DNA from: SpSt-501 sp037481615
Lineage (GTDB): Bacteria; Desulfobacterota; Desulfobacteria; Desulfobacterales; SpSt-501
Assembly: GCA_037481615.1 (NCBI GenBank)
Contig: JBBFLI010000003.1
Direction: 5' to 3' (one strand)
Length of the DNA stretch: 64,000 bases
Shown: positions 8,869 to 17,474 of the stretch, piece by piece
Layout: the number at the start of each line of letters is the position of its first letter
How positions within the stretch are numbered: position 1 is the stretch's first letter
Translations under genes and position numbers: made by a program
The notes under the pieces: generated by a model
The model's database searches: none
What the model was told of the DNA's origin: nothing
The model's input: only the letters and a program-made list of their open reading frames with translations

Positions 8869-10059
8869 GTGTTCATCTCCTTCTTCTACCGGCTGCGGGA
8901 GGCGGGGATCCCCGTCAGCCCGACCGCCTTTCTGACGCTCCACCGGGCGCTCGCGGCGGGGCTGGTCTCCTCGCTCGAGGATTTCTACAGCGCGGCGCGG
9001 AGCATCCTCGTGAAGAGCGAGCGCTGGTTCGACCGCTTCGACCAGGTCTTCGCCCACACCTTCCGCGGGGCCGAACTCCCCGAGCCGCACGGCCTGGAGA
9101 TCGACGCGCTCGCGCGCGCGCTCCTCGAATCGTGGCTGAGGGACGAGGGGGAGATCGCGCGCGCGCTCGGGCTCGAGCGCGAGAGCCTCTCGGGCCTCTC
9201 GCCGGATGCGCTCCTCGAGCTCTTTCGGCAGCGCCTCCGGGAGCAGACCGAAGCCCACCACGGCGGCAGCCGCTGGATCGGGACGCGGGGGACCTCCCCC
9301 TTCGGCCACGCGGGCGTGCATCCCGGCGGGATGCGGGTCGGCGGCGTCTCCCGCAACCGCTCCGCCGTGCGCGTCGCCCTGGAGCGTCGCTACCGGGATT
9401 ATTCCCGGGAGGGGACGCTCACCCCGGCGCTCGTCGGCGAGGCCCTCAAGCGGCTGCGGCACCTCGTCCCCGCCGGGCCTTGCGACCGGGTGGACGTCGC
9501 GGCGACGATCCGGCGGACGGTGCGCAACGCGGGCGAGATCGAGATCGTCTTCGCGCGCGCGCTCCGCGACCGGCTGCAGGTGATTCTCGCGATCGACAAC
9601 GGCGGCTGGTCCATGGACCCCTACATCCCCGTCGTCCAGACGCTCTTCGATTACGCCCGCTCCCAGTTCAGGGATCTCAAGACCTACTTCTTCCACAACA
9701 CGATCTATGCGACCCTCTGGGAGGACCCGGCGCGGCTGCGCAAGCCGCAGCCGATCGCGGACTTCGCCCGCCTCGACCCGGCGACCCGCCTGATCGTCGT
9801 GGGGGATGCGAGCATGGCGCCCTGGGAGCTCTACGCGACCGACGGCGCGATCGCGCTCGAGGAGCGAAGCGGCAAGCCTTCGATCGCCTGCCTGGAGTTC
9901 CTGGCCGAGACCTTCCGGCACCGCGCCTGGCTGAACCCCCGGCCGGCGGGCACCTGGGCCTACACGCGCACGATCGGGGCGATCCGCGCCTTCTTTCCCA
10001 TGTTCGAGCTCACCCTGGACGGCCTCGAGCAGGCGGTCGCGCACCTGCTCGCCCCGTGA
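8869..10059 (+). CDS. CoxE-like VWA-domain protein
   Basis: 396-residue protein with an N-terminal helical region and a C-terminal von Willebrand A fold similar to CoxE/YehP-like partners of MoxR ATPases. The expected metal-ion-dependent adhesion site (DxSxS) appears as DNGGWSM (about residue 246), so one of the two Ser ligands is replaced; later acidic positions in VVGDASMAPWELY remain. The N-terminal start VFISFFYRLREAGIPVSP is a recognisable CoxE-like beginning, using GTG at 8869. A G-rich stretch upstream is the only ribosome-site candidate. It probably acts with the upstream MoxR ATPase on a common target. Confidence 0.82.
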   Translation: MFISFFYRLREAGIPVSPTAFLTLHRALAAGLVSSLEDFYSAARSILVKSERWFDRFDQVFAHTFRGAELPEPHGLEIDALARALLESWLRDEGEIARALGLERESLSGLSPDALLELFRQRLREQTEAHHGGSRWIGTRGTSPFGHAGVHPGGMRVGGVSRNRSAVRVALERRYRDYSREGTLTPALVGEALKRLRHLVPAGPCDRVDVAATIRRTVRNAGEIEIVFARALRDRLQVILAIDNGGWSMDPYIPVVQTLFDYARSQFRDLKTYFFHNTIYATLWEDPARLRKPQPIADFARLDPATRLIVVGDASMAPWELYATDGAIALEERSGKPSIACLEFLAETFRHRAWLNPRPAGTWAYTRTIGAIRAFFPMFELTLDGLEQAVAHLLAP

Positions 10060-10062
10060 GAC

Positions 10063-10092
10063 GGGCCCCGGCGGCGAGGGCGGCCGGGGCCC
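10063..10092. terminator. Convergent hairpin between the VWA gene and ygeW
   Basis: GGGCCCCGGC (10063-10072) pairs perfectly with GCCGGGGCCC (10083-10092) across a 10-base loop, directly after the VWA stop codon. There is no T-run, so it may act as a shared, inefficient or Rho-assisted terminator. Confidence 0.5.
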
Positions 10093-10125
10093 GCGGCCCC
10101 GCGGCGGAGGGGAGGCGCTCGCCGT

Positions 10126-11316
10126 CTAAAGGCCGACCCGGGGCCCGGCCCCGCGGCGGAGGGCCGCGAGCACGCCGGCCGGCTCGGGGAAGCGGGAGGT
10201 CATCATCACGGCGGCGATGACATAGGGCTTCCAGCCAGCCTGTAGATAAGTGGGGATGCGGTAGCGCTCGAAGACCGCGGCCTCGACCTCGCCCGCCGCG
10301 CAGGAGACCCCCGAGATGTCCGCGGGCAGGCAATGCAGGTAGAGGGCGCCGCCGTTCTTCGTGCGACGCATCATTTCCGCGGTGCACTCCCAGTGGCGGT
10401 GGCGCGCGTTTTCGGCGAGGCATTCGCGCTCGAGTTCTTTCAGGCCGGCGGTGTCTGCGGCCCGGAGCAGCGCCGTGCGCCGCTCCATCACGTGATAGGG
10501 GGCCCAGCTCTTGGGGTAGACCGCATCGGCCTCCGCGAAAGCCTCCTCCATGGAGGAGACGACGCGGAAGCTCCCCCCGCTTTCGCGGGCGAAGGCGCCG
10601 GCCCGGTCGACCACTTCGGGGATGAGGCGATAGCCCTCGGGGTGGGCGAGCACGACCTCCATCCCGAAGCGCGTCATCAGTCCGATCACGCCCTGGGGCA
10701 CGGAAAGGGGTTTCCCGTAGCTCGGGGAGTAGGCCCAGGTCACGGCGAGCTTCTTTCCGCGCAGGGCCTCGAGGGAGCCGAAGTGGCCCGCCAGGTGCAT
10801 CAGATCGGCCAGGCTCTGCGTGGGGTGGTCGATGTCGCTCTGCAGGTTGATCACCCCGGGGCGCTGTTCGAGGACCCCCTCGCGGTGGCCCTCCTCGAGC
10901 GCGGCGGCGACCTCCTCCATGAAGCGGTGGCCGGCCCCGAGGAAGATGTCGTCGCGGATGCCGATGAACTCGGTGAAAAAGCCGATCATGTTCGCGGTCT
11001 CGCGCACGGTTTCGCCGTGGGCGATCTGCGAGCGCCCCTCGTCGAAGTCGACGACGGCCAGGCCGAGGAGGTTCGCCGCGGAGGCGAAGGAAAAACGCGT
11101 GCGCGTCGACTGGTCGCGGAACAGGCTCACGGCGAGCCCGGAGTCGAAGCAGCGCAGCGAGCGGTTGTCGCGGCGAAGCCGCCGCAGGGCCCGGGCGACG
11201 GCGACAATCCGGCGGATCTCGGCCTCGCTCTTCTCCCAGGTGAGCAGAAAATCACGGCCGGCGGCCCGCCCGGTGGGCGTTTCGATCTCCGCGAGCAGGC
11301 GGTCGAAGGATTCCAT
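10126..11316 (-). CDS. ygeW: YgeW-type knotted carbamoyltransferase
   Basis: 396 residues, aspartate/ornithine carbamoyltransferase superfamily, YgeW branch. The carbamoyl-phosphate motif is STRTR (residues 70-74, in LFRDQSTRTRFSF); HPTQSLADLMHL and the late loop HCLPADISGVSC (about 330) complete the active site. Length and the HCLPADISG loop match the knotted YgeW group, whose natural substrate in E. coli is unknown. It is the last gene of a four-gene minus-strand operon, 26 bases behind the YgeY-type hydrolase. In E. coli, ygeW and ygeY also sit together with a PLP enzyme (ygeX). It may carbamoylate an amino product or run in reverse, splitting a carbamoyl (ureido) compound to give carbamoyl phosphate. 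Confidence 0.82.
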   Translation of the reverse strand: MESFDRLLAEIETPTGRAAGRDFLLTWEKSEAEIRRIVAVARALRRLRRDNRSLRCFDSGLAVSLFRDQSTRTRFSFASAANLLGLAVVDFDEGRSQIAHGETVRETANMIGFFTEFIGIRDDIFLGAGHRFMEEVAAALEEGHREGVLEQRPGVINLQSDIDHPTQSLADLMHLAGHFGSLEALRGKKLAVTWAYSPSYGKPLSVPQGVIGLMTRFGMEVVLAHPEGYRLIPEVVDRAGAFARESGGSFRVVSSMEEAFAEADAVYPKSWAPYHVMERRTALLRAADTAGLKELERECLAENARHRHWECTAEMMRRTKNGGALYLHCLPADISGVSCAAGEVEAAVFERYRIPTYLQAGWKPYVIAAVMMTSRFPEPAGVLAALRRGAGPRVGL

Positions 11317-11342
11317 GGCGTCTCCTTTCTCCGGGGGCCGCT

Positions 11343-12527
11343 CTAGAACCGCAGGGCGTAGAGGGCGTAGAAGGCCGCGGCGCGGACCAAATCGGCGATG
11401 GGGATCTTTTCGTCCGGGGCGTGGGCCATGGCCTCGGCGCCCGGCCCGTAGCCGACGGTGGGGATGCCGTAGACGCCGGAGATCGTGACCCCGTTGGTCG
11501 AAAAGGTCCACTTGCCCAGCCGCGGCGGCGCCCCGAACAGCTCGCGGTGCACGGCCGCCCCGCAGGCGACGGCCGGGTGGTTCTCGGGCCAGCTCCAGGT
11601 CGGGTAGTATTTCGGCATCCCATAGCGCCGCCCCGTCCAGGAGGACTCGAGGTAGTCGAGCACCCGCACGTGGGCGTCCTCGCCGGCGACGAGGGCCTCG
11701 ATCTCGGCGACGGCCGACTCGCGGGTCTCCCCGGCGGTCAACCGGCGGTCGAGGTGGAGACGGGCCGCGTCGGGGACCGCGCAGAGCGAGGGGCCGTCGG
11801 AGAGGAAGCGGGTCACGGTGACCGTGCCCTTGCCCAGGAAATCGTCCGTGCGCAGCCGGCCGTTCAGCGCCTCGATCGCCAGGCAGGCCCGGGCGGCGGC
11901 GTAGACCGCGTTCTTCCCCCGCTCCGGAGCGGAGCCGTGCGCCGAGATGCCGCGGAAGCCGACCTCGATCTCCATCCGCCCCCGCTGGCCGCGGTAGAGT
12001 CCGCCGTCGGTCGGTTCGGTGCTGACCACGGCCTCGGGCCGCAGCCCCTCCTCCTCGATCAGGTACTTCCAGCACAGCCCGTCGCAGTCCTCTTCCATGA
12101 CGCTGCCGACGAAGACGACGCTCAGGTCGCGCGCGAAGCCGATCTCCCGGAGAATCCGGCCGGCGGCCACCATGGCGGCGACGCCGCCCTTCTGATCGGC
12201 CGCCCCGCGGCCGCAGACGTGGCCGTCGCGGATTTCCCCGCCGTAGGGGTCGAAGCTCCAGTTCCCGGGGTTGCCCACGCCGACGGTGTCGAGGTGGCCG
12301 TCGAAGGCGAGCAGGCGCCGGCCCCGGCCGATGCGGCCGATCACGTTTCCCAGCCCGTCGAAGCGCACCTCGTCGAACCCCGCTTCCTCCATCCGGCGGC
12401 GCAGGCACGCCGCCACCTCCCCCTCCCCGCCCGTGGGCGAGGGGATGCGCACGAGCTCGGCGAGCAGGGCGGCGGTCTCTGCCGCCGCGGCCTGGGCATG
12501 CGCGAGCACCCGCTCGGCCAGGTTCAT
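11343..12527 (-). CDS. ygeY: YgeY-type M20-family metallohydrolase
   Basis: 394-residue M20/M28-like dinuclear zinc hydrolase related to ArgE, DapE and the YgeY group (named a putative selenium-metabolism hydrolase in some families). Metal ligands are visible in FDGHLDTVGVGN, GRGAADQKGG and the catalytic pair VMEEDCDG; a lid/dimerisation domain with ISAHGSAPERGKNAV follows. The final motif region TNGVTISGVYGIPTVGYGPG is typical of YgeY. The start at 12527 overlaps the upstream stop as ATGA, so translation is coupled to the PLP enzyme gene. Likely role: removing an acyl, formyl or carbamoyl group from an amino-acid-like substrate in the same pathway as YgeW. Exact substrate unknown. Confidence 0.82.
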   Translation of the reverse strand: MNLAERVLAHAQAAAAETAALLAELVRIPSPTGGEGEVAACLRRRMEEAGFDEVRFDGLGNVIGRIGRGRRLLAFDGHLDTVGVGNPGNWSFDPYGGEIRDGHVCGRGAADQKGGVAAMVAAGRILREIGFARDLSVVFVGSVMEEDCDGLCWKYLIEEEGLRPEAVVSTEPTDGGLYRGQRGRMEIEVGFRGISAHGSAPERGKNAVYAAARACLAIEALNGRLRTDDFLGKGTVTVTRFLSDGPSLCAVPDAARLHLDRRLTAGETRESAVAEIEALVAGEDAHVRVLDYLESSWTGRRYGMPKYYPTWSWPENHPAVACGAAVHRELFGAPPRLGKWTFSTNGVTISGVYGIPTVGYGPGAEAMAHAPDEKIPIADLVRAAAFYALYALRF

Positions 12528-13948
12528 CTCGCTCCTCCTTCCGGCGCGCCGGCGGCGCGGCAGGCGGTGATCAGCCGGTCGATGCGCGCGACCTCGGCCT
12601 GCTGCTCCTCCCAGTATTCGGGCCGCCGCTGGGCCTCCAGCTCCGCCACGGTCTTTCCCTGCTGTTCGACCCAGGTGAAGTACTTGAGGTTGTGCCAGCG
12701 CTCGCGGTTCCCCCGGGTCCCTTCCTGAATCCAGTCGAGCTTCTGGCGGTGGAAGATGCCCTCGATGCGTTTTTCGGCCGCCGCGCGGTCCATCGGGCCG
12801 AAGCAGTCGCTCAGCGAGGCCATGACCGAGCGGTAGCGGTCGATCGCATCGGTGAGGATCGTGACGACGAGGTCGTCGCGGCCCAGGCCGTAGAAGCGCG
12901 CGGTCTTGATCGCCCCGAGCACGTTGCACACCCCGGAGATGCCGAAGATCCCGGAGAGCCGGCGGGCCGCCTCCTCGGGGACGCCGAAGCTGCGGCAGAG
13001 CGCCTCCCGCCCCGGCTCCTCGGTGAGCGCCTGCAGCCCCAGCTTGCACTCGAGGTCGTCGATGCACATCAGGGCGTCGAGGTTGGCGACGTGGTGGATC
13101 CAGGTCACGTGCTTGTCGCCGATCCCCTGGATGTCGTGGCCCCCGTAGCCGTTGGCGAAGAGGGTCGGGCACTGGATCGGCTCGAGCCCCACGATGCGGT
13201 GGCGTCCCGGCCACTGCTGCTTGAGGCGGTCCCCGGCCGCGATCGTCCCCGCCGAGCCCATGGCCGAGACGAAGGCCGAGACCACGCCCCGCCCCACCCC
13301 CTCGCCGGCGAGCCTCCCGGCGAGTTCGATGATCGTGTTCCCGGTCACGAAGTAGTGGAAGCGGTAGTTCGCGAACTCTTCGAACTGGTTCAGGATGCGG
13401 ATGCGTTCCGGGTCGGCCCGGCGCAGTTCGTGGCACTTGTCGTAGATCTCCTTCACGTTGCTCTCGCAGCCGGGGGTGAGCTCGAGGCGCGCCCCGTAGC
13501 CGCGGATGAGCTCGAAGCGCTCGCGGCTCATCTCCCGCGGCAGGATGACCACCGAGTCGAAGCGCATGCGGCAGCCCACCCAGGCCCCCCCGATGCCGTA
13601 ATTGCCGGTCGAGGGCCACACGAGGGTGTGGCGCGCGGGGTCCACCTCGCCGGTGATCGCCTTTTCGATCAGCACGCTGTAGGTGGCGCCGACCTTGTGG
13701 CTTCCCGTGGGGAAGTCCCGGCCGTAGAGGACGACGATCGGGCAGTCGACCCCGGTCAGGCCGGGGGGCAGGACCTCGTGGCGGATGCGCCCGTCCGCGT
13801 CCTTCCAGGAGATGTTGAAGAGGTTGATGGGGTCGAGGGGGTCCTGCCGGGCGGCCGCGAGCGCGCGGCGGCGGACGACAGGGTCGATCCGCGCGGGCTC
13901 GAGCATTTCGGCATAGGTCGGGCCGGTGATCAGCTGCGGGGACGTCAT
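12524..13948 (-). CDS. Fold-type II PLP-dependent enzyme (cysteine-synthase/ammonia-lyase-like)
   Basis: 474-residue PLP enzyme of the tryptophan-synthase-beta fold. The Schiff-base lysine is in TGSHKVGATY (Lys85), the substrate loop is STGNYGIGG (about 107) and a glycine-rich phosphate-binding stretch is SAMGSAGTIAAGD. The 70-residue N-terminal and about 150-residue C-terminal extensions exceed simple cysteine synthases, and it is not a clear match to YgeX diaminopropionate ammonia-lyase although it occupies the ygeX position next to ygeY and ygeW. ATGA overlaps on both sides couple it to its neighbours. Probable reaction is beta-elimination, beta-replacement or deamination of an amino acid; I would not name the substrate. 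Confidence 0.78.
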   Translation of the reverse strand: MTSPQLITGPTYAEMLEPARIDPVVRRRALAAARQDPLDPINLFNISWKDADGRIRHEVLPPGLTGVDCPIVVLYGRDFPTGSHKVGATYSVLIEKAITGEVDPARHTLVWPSTGNYGIGGAWVGCRMRFDSVVILPREMSRERFELIRGYGARLELTPGCESNVKEIYDKCHELRRADPERIRILNQFEEFANYRFHYFVTGNTIIELAGRLAGEGVGRGVVSAFVSAMGSAGTIAAGDRLKQQWPGRHRIVGLEPIQCPTLFANGYGGHDIQGIGDKHVTWIHHVANLDALMCIDDLECKLGLQALTEEPGREALCRSFGVPEEAARRLSGIFGISGVCNVLGAIKTARFYGLGRDDLVVTILTDAIDRYRSVMASLSDCFGPMDRAAAEKRIEGIFHRQKLDWIQEGTRGNRERWHNLKYFTWVEQQGKTVAELEAQRRPEYWEEQQAEVARIDRLITACRAAGAPEGGAR

Positions 13949-15441
13949 GGGGTCCGGGTTCCTTTCTGCGGGTCTTCGACGCCGGGGTCGCGGCCGGTGA
14001 AGACGACGAGGGCGGCCTCCCCCGGGTCGACGAGACCCTGCGCCTCGAGTTCCATCAAGCCGGCCAGCCCCGCGGCGCCGGTGGGGCAGACGGGGATGCC
14101 GGTCGCTCGGCGGGCCGCCTCCCAGGCGGAGCGGATGCGCTCCTCGGCGAGGATCACGGCCCGCCCCCCGGAGCGCAGCAGGGCGCGAAGCAGCTCGAAG
14201 CCGTCGTACGGGAGATCGTCCAGGATGCCGTGGGCGAGGCTTCGCGGGGGCTCCCCGTCCCAGGGCCAGAACACCCGCCGGGGTGCTCGGGCGATCGCCC
14301 GCAGGACCTGCTGGACCGCGGGCCCCTCGAAGCCGCGCGCGGCGGCCTCGATCGGGGCGTTCATCCCGCCCGCCTCGGCGCGCAGAAAGGCGGCGAGACC
14401 GCCGAGGGCTCGGGCGGGCGGGAGGCGGCGGTCGTAGACGAGCCCGAGCGGCGCCCTGCTGCGCGAGGCGATTTCCGCGAGCGTGAGCACCCAGGCGCGC
14501 ACGAAGGGGAAACCCCCCTCGGGCTGGCAGGCGTGGATCTTCGGCAGGCGTGCGAGGAGCCCTAAGGCGAGGGCCTCCTCGAGGGCCTGGGCGACCGCGC
14601 GCGCAAAGGCCGCGCCGCCCACCTGGAGGACGATGTGGCCCACCTCGGCCGCATGCTCGCGAAGCGCAAGGACGATCTCCCAGCCGAGGGTCGAGCCGCC
14701 CTCGATGTTCGACCAGTTGTCGTTTCCGGCGCAGGCGAAGGGAAGAAAGCCGTGGCGCTCGAGCGCCTCGCGGAAGGCGAGGTAGCAGGGGTCGCCCGCG
14801 CCCGTCCGCGAGCGGGCGATGCGCTCGACCTGCGCACCGCGCTCCTCGAGTTGCGCCTCGACGCGGGGGTCGACCTCGGAGGGCACGAAGGCGTGCAGCC
14901 GGTAGCCGCCCGCCCGGGCGACCGCCGCGGCGGCGAGCGCGGCGTTGCCGCAGCTGTAGATGGCGAGCTCGGGCTTGCCCCGCGCCCCCTTCCGGCAAGC
15001 GAGCGCCTCGAGGTAGAGCAGGGTCCCGAAGAGGTGGCGCCCCTTGTGCGAGCCGGCGGCGTTGCCCGTCTCGTCCTTGACCCACAAGGGGCCGCTTCGG
15101 CCGAGCGCGGCGGCGAGCGCGGGCTGCTCGCGGAGCGGGGTGGGGCGGAAGCCCGCCCCCTCGAGACGCTCGAGGGGGTCATGCAGCCGGTCGTGGATTA
15201 CCCGGTATCCCGCCTCGCCGGCGAGCTGCCGGGCGGAGAGCAGCGCTCCGAGCCGGGCGAAGCTTCCCTCCGAGCGGCGCTCCCAGCCGGTGAGCAGCGC
15301 CTCCGCGGCCGCCTCGCCGGCCAGACCGACCCGCCGCAGCAGGTGCTCGCCCCCGCTGTCGCGCCGCGGGCAGGAGAAGTGGCCGTCCTCGATGCGGTAA
15401 GTCCGCGCGCAGGCCGGGCAGGCGAGGCGGAAGGGGGTCAT
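13945..15441 (-). CDS. Threonine-synthase-like PLP-dependent enzyme
   Basis: 498-residue fold-type II PLP enzyme. The N-terminus has a small zinc-ribbon-like segment (CPAC at 8-11, Cys24) as in threonine-synthase-like proteins; the catalytic lysine lies in DETGNAAGSHKGRH (Lys133). SCGNAALAAAAVA is the substrate loop, GNDNWSNIEGGSTLGWEI resembles threonine synthase, and VCPTGAAGLAGL near the end binds the cofactor. No homoserine-pathway genes are nearby, and it leads an operon with another PLP enzyme, YgeY and YgeW, so biosynthetic threonine synthase activity is unlikely. ATG 15441 was chosen over GTG 15486 because it begins just before the Zn motif. First gene of the operon. Confidence 0.78.
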   Translation of the reverse strand: MTPFRLACPACARTYRIEDGHFSCPRRDSGGEHLLRRVGLAGEAAAEALLTGWERRSEGSFARLGALLSARQLAGEAGYRVIHDRLHDPLERLEGAGFRPTPLREQPALAAALGRSGPLWVKDETGNAAGSHKGRHLFGTLLYLEALACRKGARGKPELAIYSCGNAALAAAAVARAGGYRLHAFVPSEVDPRVEAQLEERGAQVERIARSRTGAGDPCYLAFREALERHGFLPFACAGNDNWSNIEGGSTLGWEIVLALREHAAEVGHIVLQVGGAAFARAVAQALEEALALGLLARLPKIHACQPEGGFPFVRAWVLTLAEIASRSRAPLGLVYDRRLPPARALGGLAAFLRAEAGGMNAPIEAAARGFEGPAVQQVLRAIARAPRRVFWPWDGEPPRSLAHGILDDLPYDGFELLRALLRSGGRAVILAEERIRSAWEAARRATGIPVCPTGAAGLAGLMELEAQGLVDPGEAALVVFTGRDPGVEDPQKGTRTP

Positions 15442-15584
15442 GGGCGCTCGGCACACGCCGCGGCGGCGATTGACATTTGGGGACACATCGCGCAGAAGAA
15501 ACCATTTCCCGCAAGCGGAGTCAACGGGGGGCAGACGACGCGGGTTTCGCCTGCGGGGGGAAGGGGTTCGGGAGGCCGTCTCGG

Positions 15585-16091
15585 ATGGAGAGGCTGCTGC
15601 GGCGCGTGGAGGCCTTCGGGGCCGCGTTGAACCGCGGGATCGAGTGCCTCTGCGCCTTGCTCATGGCGGCGCTCGTGCTCGTCATCGGCTTCGAGGTCCT
15701 GCAGCGCTACCTCCTCCATCTCGGCCTGACCTGGGGCGAGGAGCTCTCGCGCTATCTCATGATCTGGGCCGCCCTGCTCGCCGTCCCCGTCGGGGCCTAC
15801 CGCCGCGAGCACGTCGGCCTCCGGTTCGTGCAGAACGCCTTGCCGGCCCGCGCCGGGCGGGTCCTGCGCTTCGCGCTCGACCTCGTGGGGTTCGCCTTCT
15901 TTGTGTTCCTTGCGGTCTACGGGGTCGGCATGGCGGCGGCCGGTGCGACCCAATACGCGACGATCTTCGGCATGACGATGGTCGTCCCCTTCGCCTCGGT
16001 CCCGGCTTGCGGGGCGCTCACGGCGCTGCAGATCCTCGTGACCCTGCTCCGCGACCGCGGGGAAGATGCGGCGGGGTGGAAGGCCGCATGA
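15585..16091 (+). CDS. dctQ: TRAP transporter small permease (DctQ)
   Basis: 168-residue membrane protein with four predicted helices, the small TRAP subunit. The central GLTWGEELSRYLMIWAALL and GAYRREHVGLRF are the DctQ hallmarks. ATG 15585 follows GGGAGG at normal spacing. It overlaps dctM by ATGA. Order here is Q-M-P, with the binding-protein gene last. The TRAP genes diverge from the PLP/YgeY/YgeW operon across 143 bases, which suggests shared regulation and a shared substrate. Confidence 0.9.
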   Translation: MERLLRRVEAFGAALNRGIECLCALLMAALVLVIGFEVLQRYLLHLGLTWGEELSRYLMIWAALLAVPVGAYRREHVGLRFVQNALPARAGRVLRFALDLVGFAFFVFLAVYGVGMAAAGATQYATIFGMTMVVPFASVPACGALTALQILVTLLRDRGEDAAGWKAA

Positions 16092-17371
16092 GCCTGGTGG
16101 CGCTCCTCTTCTTCGGGCTCATGCTCCTCGGCCTTCCGATCGGCTACGTGCTCGGCGTGGCCGGGGTCGCGGGGCTCTTGCAGGTCGGCGGGCACAACTT
16201 CCTCGCCATGGCGCCCAAGCGCTTCTTCGAGGGGCTCGACCTCTTCACCTTCTTGGCCATGCCCTTCTTCATCATGGCGGGCGAGATCATGAACCGCACC
16301 GGCATCACGACCCGCATCGTGGGCTTCGCCGACGCCCTGGTCGGCCACTGGCGCGGGGGGCTGGCGCACACGAACATGGTGGCCTCGGTGATCTTCGCCG
16401 GGATGACGGGGGCCGCCGTCTCGGACACCGCCGCCTTCGGCAACACGCTCGTCCCGGCCATGGTGCGCCAGGGCTACTCGCGCCCCTTTTCCTGCGCGGT
16501 GACCGTGGCCGGCTCGATCATCGGGCCCACCATCCCGCCCTCGAACCTGATGATCATCTACGGCTCGCTCATGGGGGTTTCGATCGCCGGGATGTTCGCG
16601 GCCGGCATCCTGCCCGGGCTGCTGATCTGCCTCGTCTGCATGCTCTACATCGCCGCCGTGGGCCGCCGAAAAGGCCTCCCCGTGAGCGGGGAGCGCTTTT
16701 CGCTGCGGCGGCTGCTGAAGAGCCTGCGCGAAAGCTTCCTTGCGCTATTGATGCCGGCGATCATCCTGGGGGGGATCCTCCTCGGGGTCGTCACCCCCAC
16801 CGAGGCCGCGGCGGTCGCCGTTTTCTACGCCTTTTTCCTGGGGGTCTTCGTCTTCCGCAGCCTCTCGGTTCAGGCGGTCTACCAGACGCTGGTGCGGACC
16901 TCGTTGATCACGGGGGTCGTTTTCCTGATCATCGCCTCGGCCTCGATCCTGAGCTGGTGGATGACCTTCCTGCAGATCCCCCAGAGCCTCGCCAAGCTCT
17001 TTCTTTCGATCTCGCGCAACCCGCAGGTGGTGATCGCGCTGATCCTCAGCCTGCTGCTCGTGATCGGCATGTTCATGGACATCAACGCGGCGCTGATCAT
17101 CCTCGCCCCCGTGCTCGGGCCCCTCACCCAGGCGATCGGGATGGACCCGGTGCACGCGGGCGTCATGATCGTGCTCGCGCTCAACATCTCGCTGATGACG
17201 CCCCCCGTCGGCGCCTGCCTCTTCGTGATCTGCTCGATCACCGGGGAGCGCCTGGAGGCGATCGCCCGCGAGCTCTGGCCCTTCATCCTGCTTGAGGTCG
17301 GAGCCCTGTTCCTGGTCGCCTTCTGGCCGAGCTTCACGCTGTTCATGCCCCGGTTGCTGCTCGGGCGGTAG
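16088..17371 (+). CDS. dctM: TRAP transporter large permease (DctM)
   Basis: 427-residue large subunit, about 12 membrane helices, sodium-driven substrate translocation with DctQ. Typical motifs: MPFFIMAGEIMNRTGIT, FAGMTGAAVSDTAAFGN, GPTIPPSNLMIIYG, VTPTEAAAVAV, GMFMDINAALIILAP and a C-terminal MTPPVGACLFVICSI. The start overlaps the dctQ stop (ATGA). 103 bases separate it from dctP. Confidence 0.95.
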   Translation: MSLVALLFFGLMLLGLPIGYVLGVAGVAGLLQVGGHNFLAMAPKRFFEGLDLFTFLAMPFFIMAGEIMNRTGITTRIVGFADALVGHWRGGLAHTNMVASVIFAGMTGAAVSDTAAFGNTLVPAMVRQGYSRPFSCAVTVAGSIIGPTIPPSNLMIIYGSLMGVSIAGMFAAGILPGLLICLVCMLYIAAVGRRKGLPVSGERFSLRRLLKSLRESFLALLMPAIILGGILLGVVTPTEAAAVAVFYAFFLGVFVFRSLSVQAVYQTLVRTSLITGVVFLIIASASILSWWMTFLQIPQSLAKLFLSISRNPQVVIALILSLLLVIGMFMDINAALIILAPVLGPLTQAIGMDPVHAGVMIVLALNISLMTPPVGACLFVICSITGERLEAIARELWPFILLEVGALFLVAFWPSFTLFMPRLLLGR

Positions 17372-17474
17372 GGGGAGGGGAAGGGAGGGAGGGGGCGGAC
17401 GGACTCACGACGCGGCGCCTTCGGCCGCCGCTTTCACCACCCCACGGCAACCCGCCAACCAAGGAGGATGACCC

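Noticed and set aside
15471..15584. TTGACA at about 15471 as a TRAP promoter
   Set aside because: No acceptable -10 box lies 16-18 bases downstream.
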